Below are positions 24,237 through 33,236 of a DNA stretch of 64,000 bases, piece by piece; within the stretch, counting starts at the first letter, position 1, and the number at the start of each line of letters is the position of its first letter. Both the position numbers and the translations under genes were made by a program. Source of the stretch: Leucobacter chromiiresistens (GTDB taxonomy: Bacteria; Actinomycetota; Actinomycetes; Actinomycetales; Microbacteriaceae); NCBI RefSeq assembly GCF_001477055.1, contig NZ_LDRK01000004.1, positions 1 through 64,000 of the forward strand. The letters are read 5' to 3'. Below the pieces are notes generated by a model. That model saw only the letters and a program-made list of their open reading frames with translations. It ran no database searches and was not told where the DNA came from.

Positions 24237-24634
24237 CCGACCGGCCCTGCCCGTGCGGTCGGGGGATCGGCTACGCGTCGTGCTGCGGGCCGCTGCACGC
24301 CGGTGCGGCCGCGCCCTCCGCGGAGCGCCTCATGCGTTCGCGCTACAGCGCGTTCGCGCTCGGCGACGCCCCGTATCTGCTCGGGACGTGGGATCCCGCG
24401 ACGCGGCCGCGCACACTCGAGCTCGACGCGGACGTCGAGTGGAAGCGGCTGTTCATCGAGGGAACGGAGGCGGGCGGGCCGTTCGACACCGTCGGAGTCG
24501 TGACGTTCACCGCGATCGCCCGCGGACCGGAGGGCCGGATCGAGCTCCGGGAGCGCAGCCGTTTCCGCCGGTCGGGCGGGAGCTGGGTGTACGTCGACGG
24601 CGAGACGCCGCCGGAGCGACGTCACTCGATGTAG
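24233..24634 (+). CDS. YchJ-like SEC-C zinc-motif protein
   Basis: This is a 133-residue protein of the UPF0225/YchJ family. The N-terminal SEC-C motif CPCGRGIGYASCCGPLH binds zinc. The NTF2-like body follows (AERLMRSRYSAFALGDAPYL, VEWKRLFIEGTEAG). The function of the family is not established. It starts with GTG overlapping the DUF885 stop (GTGA), so the two are co-translated. Its 3' end overlaps the convergent secreted-protein gene by 13 bp. Confidence 0.85.
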   Translation: MTDRPCPCGRGIGYASCCGPLHAGAAAPSAERLMRSRYSAFALGDAPYLLGTWDPATRPRTLELDADVEWKRLFIEGTEAGGPFDTVGVVTFTAIARGPEGRIELRERSRFRRSGGSWVYVDGETPPERRHSM

Positions 24635-25260
24635 ACGTCGAGGTGCGTGCCGAACGTGCCGCGGTCGTAGATCTTCCCCTGGTATCCGAACGGCGTCTCG
24701 AACACGGTGCCCTTCGGCGCGTCGCCGGCCAGCACGATGTAGCCGTCCGCGTCGCTGACGTATCCGTCGTCGTTCACGTGCCGACCCGGAATCTCGAGCC
24801 CCGCGCCGGGGAGCACCTGCTGGCTGTAGAACGTGAAGCGGTAGCCGCCCCACTCGACGACGCCGCTGAAGAGGAACTGCTCCAGCGTGTACAGCGCGGC
24901 GCGCGGCGCCTTCCGGGGCGGCTCCGGCGGCTCCGCTGCACTCCGGGCGGCCGGCACCGCGATGCCCGCCGCGCTCGGCGCCGAGGTGCCGTCCGTCGCG
25001 GTCAGCGTCTGCCGCGGTGCGGCGGTCGACGCGGCCGCCGCGTCACGCGGACCGACATCGGCGAAGGCGGCCGTCATCGAGAGCGGGGCGAGCGCGGTCG
25101 TGCCCAGCAGCAGCGCGGCCGTCGCCGTCGCGCACGCTGCGCGGATGAGCGGTCGCCGGGCGTCGGCCGGGCGCGCAGAACCGGGAACCATGGGCCCCGA
25201 GTCTCGCCCCCGGAGCTGCAGGGTTCGCAGCTCCGGCGATCCGCTCCCACCCCCGCTCAT
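24622..25260 (-). CDS. Secreted protein with a 3D/double-psi-barrel-like C-terminus
   Basis: This 212-residue predicted exported protein has a hydrophobic segment (IRAACATATAALLLGTTALA) inside a long N-terminus and an Ala/Pro-rich linker. Its compact C-terminal domain (about 125-212) contains FTFYSQQVLPGAGL, HVNDDGYVSDADGYIVLAGD and YQGKIYDRGTFGTHLDVYIE. The arrangement (Y-S-Q, D-x-D-G-Y-I, the final Y-D-x-G and D-V-Y) recalls 3D-domain or RlpA-type barrels found in peptidoglycan-active proteins, but I cannot confirm it. It begins four bases after the aminopeptidase stop and is probably co-transcribed. ATG 25191 is an alternative start. Confidence 0.6.
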   Translation of the reverse strand: MSGGGSGSPELRTLQLRGRDSGPMVPGSARPADARRPLIRAACATATAALLLGTTALAPLSMTAAFADVGPRDAAAASTAAPRQTLTATDGTSAPSAAGIAVPAARSAAEPPEPPRKAPRAALYTLEQFLFSGVVEWGGYRFTFYSQQVLPGAGLEIPGRHVNDDGYVSDADGYIVLAGDAPKGTVFETPFGYQGKIYDRGTFGTHLDVYIE

Positions 25261-25263
25261 CGT

Positions 25264-26652
25264 CTAGGCGCGGGACTCGCGCAGCCGCTGCACCCAGGCC
25301 TCGACGTCGGCCGCCTCGCGGGGGATGCCGGCCGAGAGGTTGACGCAGCCGTCCTCCGTCACCACGATGTCGTCCTCGATGCGCACGCCGATGCCCCGGT
25401 ACTCGGCCGGGACCGTGAGATCATCGGGCTGGAAGTACAGTCCCGGCTCGATGGTGAACACCATTCCCGGCTCCACGATGCCGTCCATGTACATGTCACG
25501 ACGCGCCTGCGCGCAGTCGTGCACGTCCATGCCGAGGTGGTGGCTGGTGCCGTGCACCATGTACCTGCGGTAGTAGGCCGTGCCGTCGTCCTCGGGGAGG
25601 AGACCCCACTCGCGGGTGCGGCGCTCGATGACCTCCATGGCGGCGGCGTGCACGTCGCGGAAGCGGATGCCCGGCCGCACGATCGCACGAGCGGCGTCCG
25701 CGGCTTCGAGCACGGCGTCGTAGACGCGGCGCTGCACCTCGGTGAAGGTGCCCGAGACCGGCACGGTGCGGGTGATGTCGGCGGTGTACAGGCTGTCGAG
25801 CTCGACCCCGGCGTCGAGCAGCAGCAGGTCGCCCTCGCGCACGGCGCCGTCGTTCTGGATCCAGTGCAGCGTGCACGCGTGCGGGCCGGAGGCGGCGATC
25901 GTCTCGTAGCCGACCGTGTTGCCCTCCAGGCGCGCCCGCTGGTTGAACACGCCCTCGACGACGCGTTCCCCGCGCGGGTGCGCACTCGCCTGCGGGAGCG
26001 CGGCGAGCACGTCGTCGAACCCCTGCGCGGTCGCGTCGACCGCGGCCTGCATCTCGGCGAGCTCGAAGGCATCCTTCACGAGGCGCAGCTCCGATGCGAC
26101 GCGAGCCACGTCTGGGTCGTCGAGCGTGCGGTCCTCACCGCCCTCGATGAACGCGGCCAGCGGGGCGGTGGCCACGCCGAGCGCGGCCGAGACCTGCTCG
26201 AGCGACGGACGGGGGCCGATCCAGAACTCCCCGATCTCGGGGTTCGCGAAGAACTCGTCGCTGTCGCGACCCGCCCGCTCGCGGAAGTAGACGGTCGCGT
26301 CGTGCCCGCCGTCGCGCGGCTCGAGCACGAGCACGGCGCCCGGCTCGCTCGCGGAGCCCCAGCCCGTGAGGTGCGCGAAGGCGCTGTGCGCGCGATAGGG
26401 GTAGAAGGTGTCATTGGAGCGCTGCTTCATGGCGCCGGCCGCGACCACGACCCGTTCGCCGGGGAAGTGCGCCGAGAACGCCCGCCGACGCGCCTCCGCG
26501 TAGGCTGCGACCGGCGCCGGCTGGGGGAGCACCTCGGGGCGATCGGCCCAGTGCGTCGAGAGGTACTCCACGAACGCGTCGGTCTGCGGAGTCGTGCTCC
26601 GATTGCTGTTGTCGATCTCCACCTCGTGAGTGGACTGGCTGCTCTCGGTCAT
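25264..26652 (-). CDS. pepP: Xaa-Pro aminopeptidase (M24B)
   Basis: This 462-residue aminopeptidase P removes N-terminal residues next to proline. The N-terminal AMP_N domain (FSAHFPGERVVVAAGA, YRAHSAFAHLTGWG) is followed by the pita-bread catalytic domain. The five metal ligands are in LLLLDAGVELDS, LYTADITRT, MVHGTSHHLGMDVHD, FTIEPGLYF and IGVRIEDDIVV. Family length and motif order are normal. Divergent from the PHP phosphoesterase gene. Confidence 0.92.
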   Translation of the reverse strand: MTESSQSTHEVEIDNSNRSTTPQTDAFVEYLSTHWADRPEVLPQPAPVAAYAEARRRAFSAHFPGERVVVAAGAMKQRSNDTFYPYRAHSAFAHLTGWGSASEPGAVLVLEPRDGGHDATVYFRERAGRDSDEFFANPEIGEFWIGPRPSLEQVSAALGVATAPLAAFIEGGEDRTLDDPDVARVASELRLVKDAFELAEMQAAVDATAQGFDDVLAALPQASAHPRGERVVEGVFNQRARLEGNTVGYETIAASGPHACTLHWIQNDGAVREGDLLLLDAGVELDSLYTADITRTVPVSGTFTEVQRRVYDAVLEAADAARAIVRPGIRFRDVHAAAMEVIERRTREWGLLPEDDGTAYYRRYMVHGTSHHLGMDVHDCAQARRDMYMDGIVEPGMVFTIEPGLYFQPDDLTVPAEYRGIGVRIEDDIVVTEDGCVNLSAGIPREAADVEAWVQRLRESRA

Positions 26653-26745
26653 GGGTCCATCCTCTCATCCCCGTGGGGCGCCGTCGCGGTGCGCACCGGC
26701 CGCACCGGTGCCGGGTCGGCCGGGCCTGCGCCCTAAGATGGCAGA

Positions 26746-27600
26746 ATGAGCGATTCCGCGGAGACGGCGGCCGGTTTCGACCTGCACACCCATTCGGTGT
26801 TCTCCGACGGAACGACCCGTCCCGCCGACATCGCGCGCGAGGCGGCCGCGCTGGGTCTCGCGGGTTTCGCGCTGACCGACCACGACACCGTCGACGGGTG
26901 GGAGGAGGCGCGCGCCGCCGCCGCGGAAGCGGGCGTCGACTTCCTGCCCGGCATCGAGATCACGACGAAGCATCGCGGCAAGTCGCGCCATCTGCTCGGG
27001 TACGGGATCGCGCCGCTCGCGGGAGAGCTCTTCGACGCGCTCGCCTCCGTGCGCCGCTCGCGGCTCACACGCGCTCGGGAGATGGTGCGCCTCGTCGCGG
27101 TCGATTACGCGATCACCTGGGAAGCCGTGCTCGGGGATGAGGATGCGCGCACGGTGGGCCGGCCGCACATCGCCGATGCGCTGGTCGCCGCGGGGTACTT
27201 CCCGGATCGCAGCACCGTATTCGCCGAACTGCTGCATCCGCGATCGCCCTACTACCTGGGAACCGAGGCGATCGAGACGGTCGATGCGATCCGCATGGTG
27301 CGCTCCGCTGGCGGTGCGGCGGTGCTCGCGCACCCCGCCGCCTTCCGCCAGCGCACACCGGTGACGCCGGGCGAACTGGCGGAGCTCGCGAGCGCCGGCC
27401 TGCTCGGGGTCGAACTGCGGCATCCCGAGCACCGGGAGGACTGGCTGCCGCCGATCATCGCCGCCGCATCGAGGCTCGGTCTCATGGCCACCGGTTCGAG
27501 CGACTACCACGGGGCGGGCAAGCCGAATCTGCTGGGCCAGCAGGTGACCGATCCGGCCACGGTGGAGCGTCTCCGAGCGGGGCTCGCGCAGCCGCGCTGA
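26746..27600 (+). CDS. PHP-domain phosphoesterase (TrpH/YciV-like)
   Basis: This 284-residue metal-dependent phosphoesterase carries FDLHTHSVFSDGTTRP, FALTDHDTVDGW, FLPGIEITT, AVLAHPAAFR and MATGSSDYHG, the full set of PHP metal motifs. The closest characterised relatives hydrolyse 3',5'-nucleoside bisphosphates such as pAp and trim short RNA. The ATG is six bases after TAAGAT (26734-26739), another leaderless-type start. It converges on the DEAD helicase gene with only 27 bases between. Confidence 0.85.
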   Translation: MSDSAETAAGFDLHTHSVFSDGTTRPADIAREAAALGLAGFALTDHDTVDGWEEARAAAAEAGVDFLPGIEITTKHRGKSRHLLGYGIAPLAGELFDALASVRRSRLTRAREMVRLVAVDYAITWEAVLGDEDARTVGRPHIADALVAAGYFPDRSTVFAELLHPRSPYYLGTEAIETVDAIRMVRSAGGAAVLAHPAAFRQRTPVTPGELAELASAGLLGVELRHPEHREDWLPPIIAAASRLGLMATGSSDYHGAGKPNLLGQQVTDPATVERLRAGLAQPR

Positions 27601-27627
27601 CCCCGCCCGGAAGCGCGACCCCGCGGC

Positions 27628-29268
27628 CTACTCGGCCGCTGCGGACGCGGCGGCCGGGGACTCGCCGCGGTCGACCGCGCCGGTGCCGGCGCCCGCCGCG
27701 GGTGCGGCAGTGCTTCCGGCGTCCGCGGCGCCCGATCCGCCGGAGCCGCCGCGACGGCGACGGCGGCGGCGCTTCGGAGGAGCGGTCTCGCCCGAGGCCG
27801 CGAGCGCGTCGGCAGGGGTCAGCGGAGCCCCCGGCTCGCCGCCGCCCGCGGCGTCGTGCCCGTGCTGCTCGTGGCCGTGCGACTCGTGGCGGCCCTGGCC
27901 GAGCGGGTTCGCGCTGCGGGTGCGGCGGCGCGTGCGCGTGCGCCGTCCTGCGCCGCTGCCGTCCCCGCTCTCGCCGCTCGCGCTCGCGCCGTTCGATCCC
28001 GAACCGCTGCTGCGGTCGGACGCACCCGAACGCCCTCCGCGGGCGTCCGAGCGCTCGCGCGGTGCGCGCTCCTTCACCGGGGTCGCCTTGAGTCGGCCCT
28101 TGGTGCCCTCCGGGATCTTGAGATCGGTGAAGAGGTGCGGGGAGGAGGAGTAGGTCTCGACCGGCTCGGCGATGTCGAACTCGAGCGCCTTGTTGATGAG
28201 CGCCCACTTGTGCATGTCGTCCCAGTCGACGAACGTCACCGCGATGCCGGTGCGCCCCGCGCGGCCCGTGCGCCCGGCGCGATGCAGGTACGTCTTCTCG
28301 TCGTCGGGCACGGTGTGGTTGATGACGTGGGTGACGTCGTCGACGTCGATGCCGCGTGCGGCGACGTCGGTGGCGATCAGGATGTCTTTCTTGCCCGCCT
28401 TGAACGACGCCATCGCCCGTTCGCGCTGCTCCTGATTGAGGTCGCCGTGCACCGACACCGCGGAGAAGCCGCGGTCCACGAGCTCCTCCTGCAGCTTCGC
28501 AGCCGCGCGCTTCGTGCGCATGAAGATGACGGTCTTGCCGCGGCCCTCGGCCTGCAGGATGCGCCCGATCACCTCGTCCTTGTCGAGCGAGTGCGCGCGG
28601 TACACGATGTGCTCGATGTTCGCCTGCGCGACCCCCTCGTCGGGATCGGTGGCGCGGATGTGGATCGGGTTCCTCATGAAGCGGCGGGCCAGCGTGACGA
28701 TCGTGCCGGGCATCGTGGCGGAGAAGAGCATCGTGTGGCGCGCGGGCGGCGTCAGCGAGAACAGCTTCTCGATGTCGGCGAGGAACCCGAGATCGAGCAT
28801 CTTGTCGGCTTCGTCGAGCACCATCTCGCGCACCTTGCCGAGGTCGAGAAGGCGCTGGTTCGCGAGGTCGAGGAGGCGCCCCGGCGTGCCGACGACGACC
28901 TGCGCCCCGGCCTTGAGCTGCTCGATCTGGCCCTCGTACGCCTTGCCGCCGTAGATCGGCACGACGGTGGCCGCGCGGTTCTTCGCGGCCAGCTCGAGAT
29001 CCTCGTAGACCTGCACGGCGAGCTCGCGGGTCGGCACGACCACGAGCGCCTGCACGCCGGGCGACGGATCGGCTCCCACGCGCTGCAGCAGCGGGAGTCC
29101 GAAGCCGAAGGTCTTGCCGGTGCCGGTCTTCGCCTGGCCGATGATGTCCTGCCCCGAGAGGGCGAGCGGAATGGTCTGCTCCTGGATCGGGAAGGCATCC
29201 GCGATGCCGCGATCCTGCAGCGAGTCGACCATGTCCTGGTCGACGCCGAGTTCGAGGAATGTCGTCAT
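27628..29268 (-). CDS. DEAD-box RNA helicase with long basic low-complexity tail
   Basis: This 546-residue ATP-dependent RNA helicase has Q-motif FPIQEQTIPLAL, AKTGTGKTFG, VVVPTRELAVQ, VLDEADKMLD, LFSATMPGT, IATDVAARGIDV and HRAGRTGRAGRTG in the usual order within about 380 residues. The C-terminus is disordered, Arg/Gly/Ser-rich, with RRTRTRRRTR, a His-rich HESHGHEQHGHD and an 8-Arg/Lys run, resembling RNA-binding tails of CshA/DeaD-type enzymes. The ATG at 29268 has AAGGA upstream. Divergent from the ferritin-like gene. Confidence 0.9.
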   Translation of the reverse strand: MTTFLELGVDQDMVDSLQDRGIADAFPIQEQTIPLALSGQDIIGQAKTGTGKTFGFGLPLLQRVGADPSPGVQALVVVPTRELAVQVYEDLELAAKNRAATVVPIYGGKAYEGQIEQLKAGAQVVVGTPGRLLDLANQRLLDLGKVREMVLDEADKMLDLGFLADIEKLFSLTPPARHTMLFSATMPGTIVTLARRFMRNPIHIRATDPDEGVAQANIEHIVYRAHSLDKDEVIGRILQAEGRGKTVIFMRTKRAAAKLQEELVDRGFSAVSVHGDLNQEQRERAMASFKAGKKDILIATDVAARGIDVDDVTHVINHTVPDDEKTYLHRAGRTGRAGRTGIAVTFVDWDDMHKWALINKALEFDIAEPVETYSSSPHLFTDLKIPEGTKGRLKATPVKERAPRERSDARGGRSGASDRSSGSGSNGASASGESGDGSGAGRRTRTRRRTRSANPLGQGRHESHGHEQHGHDAAGGGEPGAPLTPADALAASGETAPPKRRRRRRRGGSGGSGAADAGSTAAPAAGAGTGAVDRGESPAAASAAAE

Positions 29269-29409
29269 AGTGCGTCCTTTTCGGTGAGTGCGGTGCTGCG
29301 CGCACAGGTCGACAGGCGCAGCGGCCGGTGCTCCGATGGCCCCGGCGGGGTGTGACGTTCGGCGCCAGTCTATTCCAAGGCCGCCTCCCTCCGGCGGTAA
29401 GCTGTCAGG

Positions 29410-30129
29410 GTGTTCGAGTGGATCAAGGGCCTGCGCCGGAAGAGCGCGCCCGCGCGCAAGATGCGCTCGCGGGGAGACTCCGCCGAGGCGGAGCGGGTCG
29501 AGCTCGCCGAGTTCGCGCCCGGCATCATGCCGTTCCTCGGGCTCACCGCCTACCTGCAGCTCGAGCTGTACGAGGCCGCGACCCGCGCCGTGTCGGGGGC
29601 GCCGTCGCTGGAGGCGAAGGATGTGCTGGCCCGCGTCGCCGGCCAGACGCTGGCGAAGCACCAGCAGCTGACGGGGGAGATCCGCTCCCGCGGGCACGAG
29701 CCGCACGTCGTGATGGAGCCGTTCTCGCCCGTCATTGACTCGTACGTCGAGCGCATCGACACGGGCGACTGGCACCAGCACGTGCTCTCCCTGTACCTCG
29801 TCGGCGGACTCTTCGACGACTTCTTCGCGAGTCTCGCCGGCGGGCTGAAGGACGGCTACCGAGGCGAAGCGGTCGCGATCCTGCGCAACGACACGGGCCG
29901 CCCCGAGCTGAAGACGCTGCTGCAGGACGCGCTGGAATCGGACGAGATGCTCTCCAGCTGGCTCGCCGTGTGGGGGCGGCGCCTCGTCGGCGACACTCTG
30001 CTGGTCTCCCGCGCCGTGCTGTCGCTGAGCGAGCATCGCGCGTTCGACGCGAGCGAGGTCGAGCCCGTGTTCACCGAGCTGATCGCCGACCACATCCGCC
30101 GCATGGACGGGCTGGGGCTGACCGCCTGA
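29410..30129 (+). CDS. Ferritin-like fold protein (MiaE-like group)
   Basis: This 239-residue all-helical protein matches the actinobacterial ferritin-like family that also covers tRNA hydroxylase MiaE relatives. Candidate metal-ligand helices are YLQLELYEAATRAV, GQTLAKHQQLTGEI, VGGLFDDFFASLAG and ILRNDTGRPELKTLLQDALE. The iron-binding glutamate/histidine pattern is only partly clear. The GTG is six bases after TAAGCT (29398-29403). The next gene, an rRNA methyltransferase, starts 8 bases after its stop, so an RNA-modification role is plausible. Confidence 0.7.
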   Translation: MFEWIKGLRRKSAPARKMRSRGDSAEAERVELAEFAPGIMPFLGLTAYLQLELYEAATRAVSGAPSLEAKDVLARVAGQTLAKHQQLTGEIRSRGHEPHVVMEPFSPVIDSYVERIDTGDWHQHVLSLYLVGGLFDDFFASLAGGLKDGYRGEAVAILRNDTGRPELKTLLQDALESDEMLSSWLAVWGRRLVGDTLLVSRAVLSLSEHRAFDASEVEPVFTELIADHIRRMDGLGLTA

Positions 30130-30137
30130 GGCCGCCC

Positions 30138-31295
30138 ATGCCGACATCGACTCTGCCGCACTGCGCGTACTTCGAAGCGGGGCGCTGCCGGTCGTGCGTC
30201 CTGCTCGAGACGCCGTACCCCGCGCAGCTCGGCGAGAAGGAGCGGCGGTGCCGCGACCTGCTCCCGCAGGTGCCCGAGGCGCTGTGGCTGCCGACCGTGC
30301 AGGGCGGCACCGCCGACTTCCGGAACAAGGCGAAGCTCGTGGTGGGCGGTCGGGCGGGCGCCGTCACGCTCGGCATCCTCGACCGCAGCGGCACGGGCGT
30401 CGACCTGCGCGACTGCGTGATCCAGGAGCCGGGCATCCGCGACGCGATCCCGCAGCTCGCGGCCTTCATCGAGTCGACGGCGCTGGCCCCGTACGACGTG
30501 CCGCGTCGGCGGGGCGAGCTCAAGTTCGTGCACGTCACACTGGCGCCCGCGGGCGACCTCATGCTGCGCTTCGTAACGCGGTCGGAGCAGGGCCTCCACG
30601 CACTGCGGAAGGCGCTGCCGGCACTGCTCGAGCGCGTGCCCCGGGCGGTCGTCGTCTCGGTGAACCTGCTGCCCGAGCACAAGGCGGTGCTCGAGGGCGA
30701 GCGCGAGGAGCTGCTGCTCGGCTCCTCGCTCGAGATGGGGCTCGGCGACATATCGTTGCACCTGCGACCCCAGAGCTTCTTCCAGACCAACACCGCCGTC
30801 GCCCGGGCGCTCTACGCCCAGGCCGCGGAGTGGGTCGCGGCCGAGCGACCCGACTCGATCTGGGATCTGTACTGCGGCGTCGGCGGCTTCGCGCTGCACT
30901 GCGCGGCCGAGGTTCGCGCGGAGCAGCCGCGCGTGCTCGGGGTCGAGATCAGCGCCGCGGCCGTCGAATCCGCGCGGCGCAGCGCGAGCGAGGCGGGGAT
31001 CGCGGCCGAGTTCGTCGCCGCCGACGCCACGGCGTTCGCGCTCGCGGCCCCCGCGACCGACGCCCCGCACACCGTCATCGTCAACCCGCCTCGGCGCGGC
31101 ATCGGCGCCGAGCTGTCGGCGTGGATCGAACGCGCCCCGGCCCGGCGGGTCATCTACTCCAGCTGCAACCCCGAGAGCCTCGCGACCGACCTCGCCGCGA
31201 TGCCGTCGTGGCGGGTGCGCGGCGCCCGCGTGTTCGACATGTTCCCCCATACGCGCCACCTCGAGGTGATGGTGCTGCTCGAGCGGCGCGACTGA
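30138..31295 (+). CDS. rlmC: 23S rRNA (uracil-C5)-methyltransferase RlmC
   Basis: This 385-residue TrmA-family enzyme probably methylates U747 of 23S rRNA. The N-terminal cysteines HCAYFEAGRCRSC are Fe-S ligands typical of RlmC/RlmD. No TRAM domain precedes them, consistent with RlmC. SAM and catalytic motifs are FFQTNTAVARALY, IWDLYCGVGGFALHCA, VIVNPPRRGIG and VIYSSCNPESLATD, with the nucleophilic Cys. The ATG at 30138 gives the normal RlmC length. Confidence 0.9.
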   Translation: MPTSTLPHCAYFEAGRCRSCVLLETPYPAQLGEKERRCRDLLPQVPEALWLPTVQGGTADFRNKAKLVVGGRAGAVTLGILDRSGTGVDLRDCVIQEPGIRDAIPQLAAFIESTALAPYDVPRRRGELKFVHVTLAPAGDLMLRFVTRSEQGLHALRKALPALLERVPRAVVVSVNLLPEHKAVLEGEREELLLGSSLEMGLGDISLHLRPQSFFQTNTAVARALYAQAAEWVAAERPDSIWDLYCGVGGFALHCAAEVRAEQPRVLGVEISAAAVESARRSASEAGIAAEFVAADATAFALAAPATDAPHTVIVNPPRRGIGAELSAWIERAPARRVIYSSCNPESLATDLAAMPSWRVRGARVFDMFPHTRHLEVMVLLERRD

Positions 31296-31356
31296 GCGGA
31301 CGGGGGCGCGCTGCCGCGGACGGGTGCGCGCTGCCGACGGACGGGGGCGCGCTGCC
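31296..31356 (+). repeat. Three-copy 20-21-bp tandem repeat
   Basis: Units at 31296-31315, 31316-31335 and 31336-31356 share GGACGGG[G/T]GCGCGCTGCC, differing by one base and one inserted A. They fill most of the gap between the rRNA methyltransferase and CoaBC. The cause is probably replication slippage. No regulatory role is shown. Confidence 0.75.
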
Positions 31357-31394
31357 GCGTGCGGACCGGCGGCGGGTGATGGGAGGATGTTCCC

Positions 31395-32783
31395 ATGAAC
31401 ATCGTGCTCGGAGTGACCGGCGGCATCGCCGCCTACAAAGCGGTGCAGCTCGCCCGCACCCTCGTGGAGGACGGCCACGACGTGCACGTCGTCCCGACCG
31501 AGGAGGCGCTGCGCTTCGTCGGCAGGCCGACCTGGGAGGCGATCAGCCGCAATCCCGTCACCACGTCGGTGCACGAGGACGTGCCCGAGGTGCGGCACGT
31601 CGGCCTCGGGCAGCGCGCCGATCTCGTGATCGTCGCGCCCGCCACGGCGCACACGCTCGCCCGCATGACCGCCGGCCTCGCCGACGACCTGCTCGGCACG
31701 ACCCTGCTCGCGACCCGTGCTCCGGTGCTCGTCGCCCCGGCGATGCACACGGAGATGTGGCAGCACCCCGCGACGCAGGACAACGTCGCGATTCTGCGCT
31801 CTCGGGGCGTGCACTTCGTCGGTCCCGAGACGGGACGTCTCACTGGCGCCGACAGCGGGCCGGGGCGCATGAGCGAGCCCGATGCGATCGCGGAGCGCGC
31901 CCGCGCCCTGCTCGCACGGGGCGCGGAGGAGCCCGACGCGGACGGGGCCGGGGCCGCGGCTGCGCCCGGGGCCGAGGAACCCGTCGCCGAGATGCCGCTG
32001 GCCGAGGTGCCGCTGGCCGAGGTGCCGCTGGAGACCGCCGCGGCGGATGCGCTCGACTCGGTGCGCCCGGACGCGGAGGGATCGGGCCGCGACCACGACC
32101 TCGCCGGGCTGCGGATCATGGTGACTGCGGGCGGCACGCGCGAGCCCATCGACCCGGTGCGCTACCTGGGCAACCGATCGAGCGGAAGGCAGGGGGTCGC
32201 CATCGCCGCGGCTGCAGCCGACCGCGGCGCGAAGGTGGTGCTCTTCGCCGCGAATGTGGATGCCGCGGTGCTCGCGGAGGTGCAGGATCGCGCCGCCGTG
32301 CGCGTGGTTCCGGTCAGCACCACCGCCGAACTGGAGCGGGCCTCGCGGGCCGCCGCCGCGGGCGCAGAGGTCGTCATCATGGCGGCAGCCGTCGCCGACT
32401 ACCGCGTCGCCGAGGTCGCCGAGCGCAAGATCCGCAAGGAGGACGGGGCCGGCCGCGCGCCCGTGCTGGAGCTCGTCGAGAATCCCGACATCCTCGCCGG
32501 TCTCGTGGAGGAGCGCCGTCCGGGGCAGGTGATCGTCGGGTTCGCGGCGGAGACGGTCGAGAACGAGGCGGAGCTGCGGGAGCGCGGACTGCGCAAGCTC
32601 GCACGCAAGGGAGCGGATCTGCTCGCCGTGAACGCCGTGAGCTGGTCGGAGGGCTTCGAGTCCGGGGAGAACACCCTGCACGTGCTCGCACGCGACGGGC
32701 GGCCGGAGACGGTCGCGACCGGCACGAAGCGCGCAGTCGCCGACGCGCTGCTCGACGCGATCCGCGACACGCTCGACTCGTAG
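31395..32783 (+). CDS. coaBC: Bifunctional CoaBC (phosphopantothenoylcysteine synthetase/decarboxylase)
   Basis: This 462-residue enzyme makes 4'-phosphopantetheine for coenzyme A. The flavin-binding CoaC half shows VTGGIAAYKAVQLARTL, VGLGQRADLVIVAPATA and APAMHTEMWQHPAT. The CoaB half shows VTAGGTREPIDPVRYLGNRS and MAAAVADYR, followed by the conserved lysine in KIRK. The linker is unusually long (about residues 175-235), acidic and Ala/Pro-rich, with a PLAEV repeat. CoaB's usual N-R-S-S-G is intact. The ATG is preceded by GGGAGGATGTTCCC; GGAGG lies 7 bases upstream. Confidence 0.92.
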   Translation: MNIVLGVTGGIAAYKAVQLARTLVEDGHDVHVVPTEEALRFVGRPTWEAISRNPVTTSVHEDVPEVRHVGLGQRADLVIVAPATAHTLARMTAGLADDLLGTTLLATRAPVLVAPAMHTEMWQHPATQDNVAILRSRGVHFVGPETGRLTGADSGPGRMSEPDAIAERARALLARGAEEPDADGAGAAAAPGAEEPVAEMPLAEVPLAEVPLETAAADALDSVRPDAEGSGRDHDLAGLRIMVTAGGTREPIDPVRYLGNRSSGRQGVAIAAAAADRGAKVVLFAANVDAAVLAEVQDRAAVRVVPVSTTAELERASRAAAAGAEVVIMAAAVADYRVAEVAERKIRKEDGAGRAPVLELVENPDILAGLVEERRPGQVIVGFAAETVENEAELRERGLRKLARKGADLLAVNAVSWSEGFESGENTLHVLARDGRPETVATGTKRAVADALLDAIRDTLDS

Positions 32784-32793
32784 CGGACGACGC

Positions 32794-32824
32794 GGCCCCG
32801 CGCTCCGGTGCGGAGCGCGGGGCC
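32794..32824. terminator. Perfect 14-bp terminator hairpin
   Basis: GGCCCCGCGCTCCG (32794-32807) and CGGAGCGCGGGGCC (32811-32824) pair completely around GTG. It lies between convergent coaBC and the DUF3107 gene and can serve both. Confidence 0.8.
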
Positions 32825-32841
32825 GGATCGCGGAGCGCCGA

Positions 32842-33066
32842 TCAGCTGATGAAGCCGACCTTCCGGCCGCCTTCGCCGCCGAGCTCGACGTACAGGATCG
32901 CCTCGGTGTGCACGAGGTACTGGTGGCCCTTCACATCGGAGAGCGTGACGAGCGCGGCGCTGTTCGAGATGGCGTCTTCGACGATGCCGCGCACCTCTGC
33001 GGCGCTCGAATCGGTGTCGAACGCGAGCTCGCGGGGCGAATGCTTGATGCCGATGCGGATTTCCAC
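32842..33066 (-). CDS. DUF3107 protein
   Basis: This 74-residue actinobacterial protein of unknown function (VEIRIGIKHSPRELAFDTDS, YLVHTEAILYVELGGEGGRK) matches the DUF3107 family, which is common near helicase and tRNA genes in this phylum. The GTG at 33066 follows AGGAGG by 4 bases. It is divergent from adnA, with 170 bases between. Confidence 0.85.
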   Translation of the reverse strand: MEIRIGIKHSPRELAFDTDSSAAEVRGIVEDAISNSAALVTLSDVKGHQYLVHTEAILYVELGGEGGRKVGFIS

Positions 33067-33236
33067 GGGGCCTCCTGAAGTCGGTGGCACTGGGCCACGG
33101 GTCGAGTCGTGTCGAGTCTACGGCTGCTCCTCGCCCGCTCGTCGGCAGGAGCGGCTTCGTTCGCCAGCAGCGCACGGAGCGGTGCGCTCCGCGCCGCGCG
33201 AGCGGCGGTGTCGGCGGCCGTCAGTAGGCTGACGAC

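Noticed and set aside
30194-33232. About 1000-codon plus-strand frame across rlmC and coaBC
   Set aside because: It is out of frame with two well-supported enzymes and spans a terminator and tandem repeat; the translation is Arg/Ala/Gly-rich low complexity.
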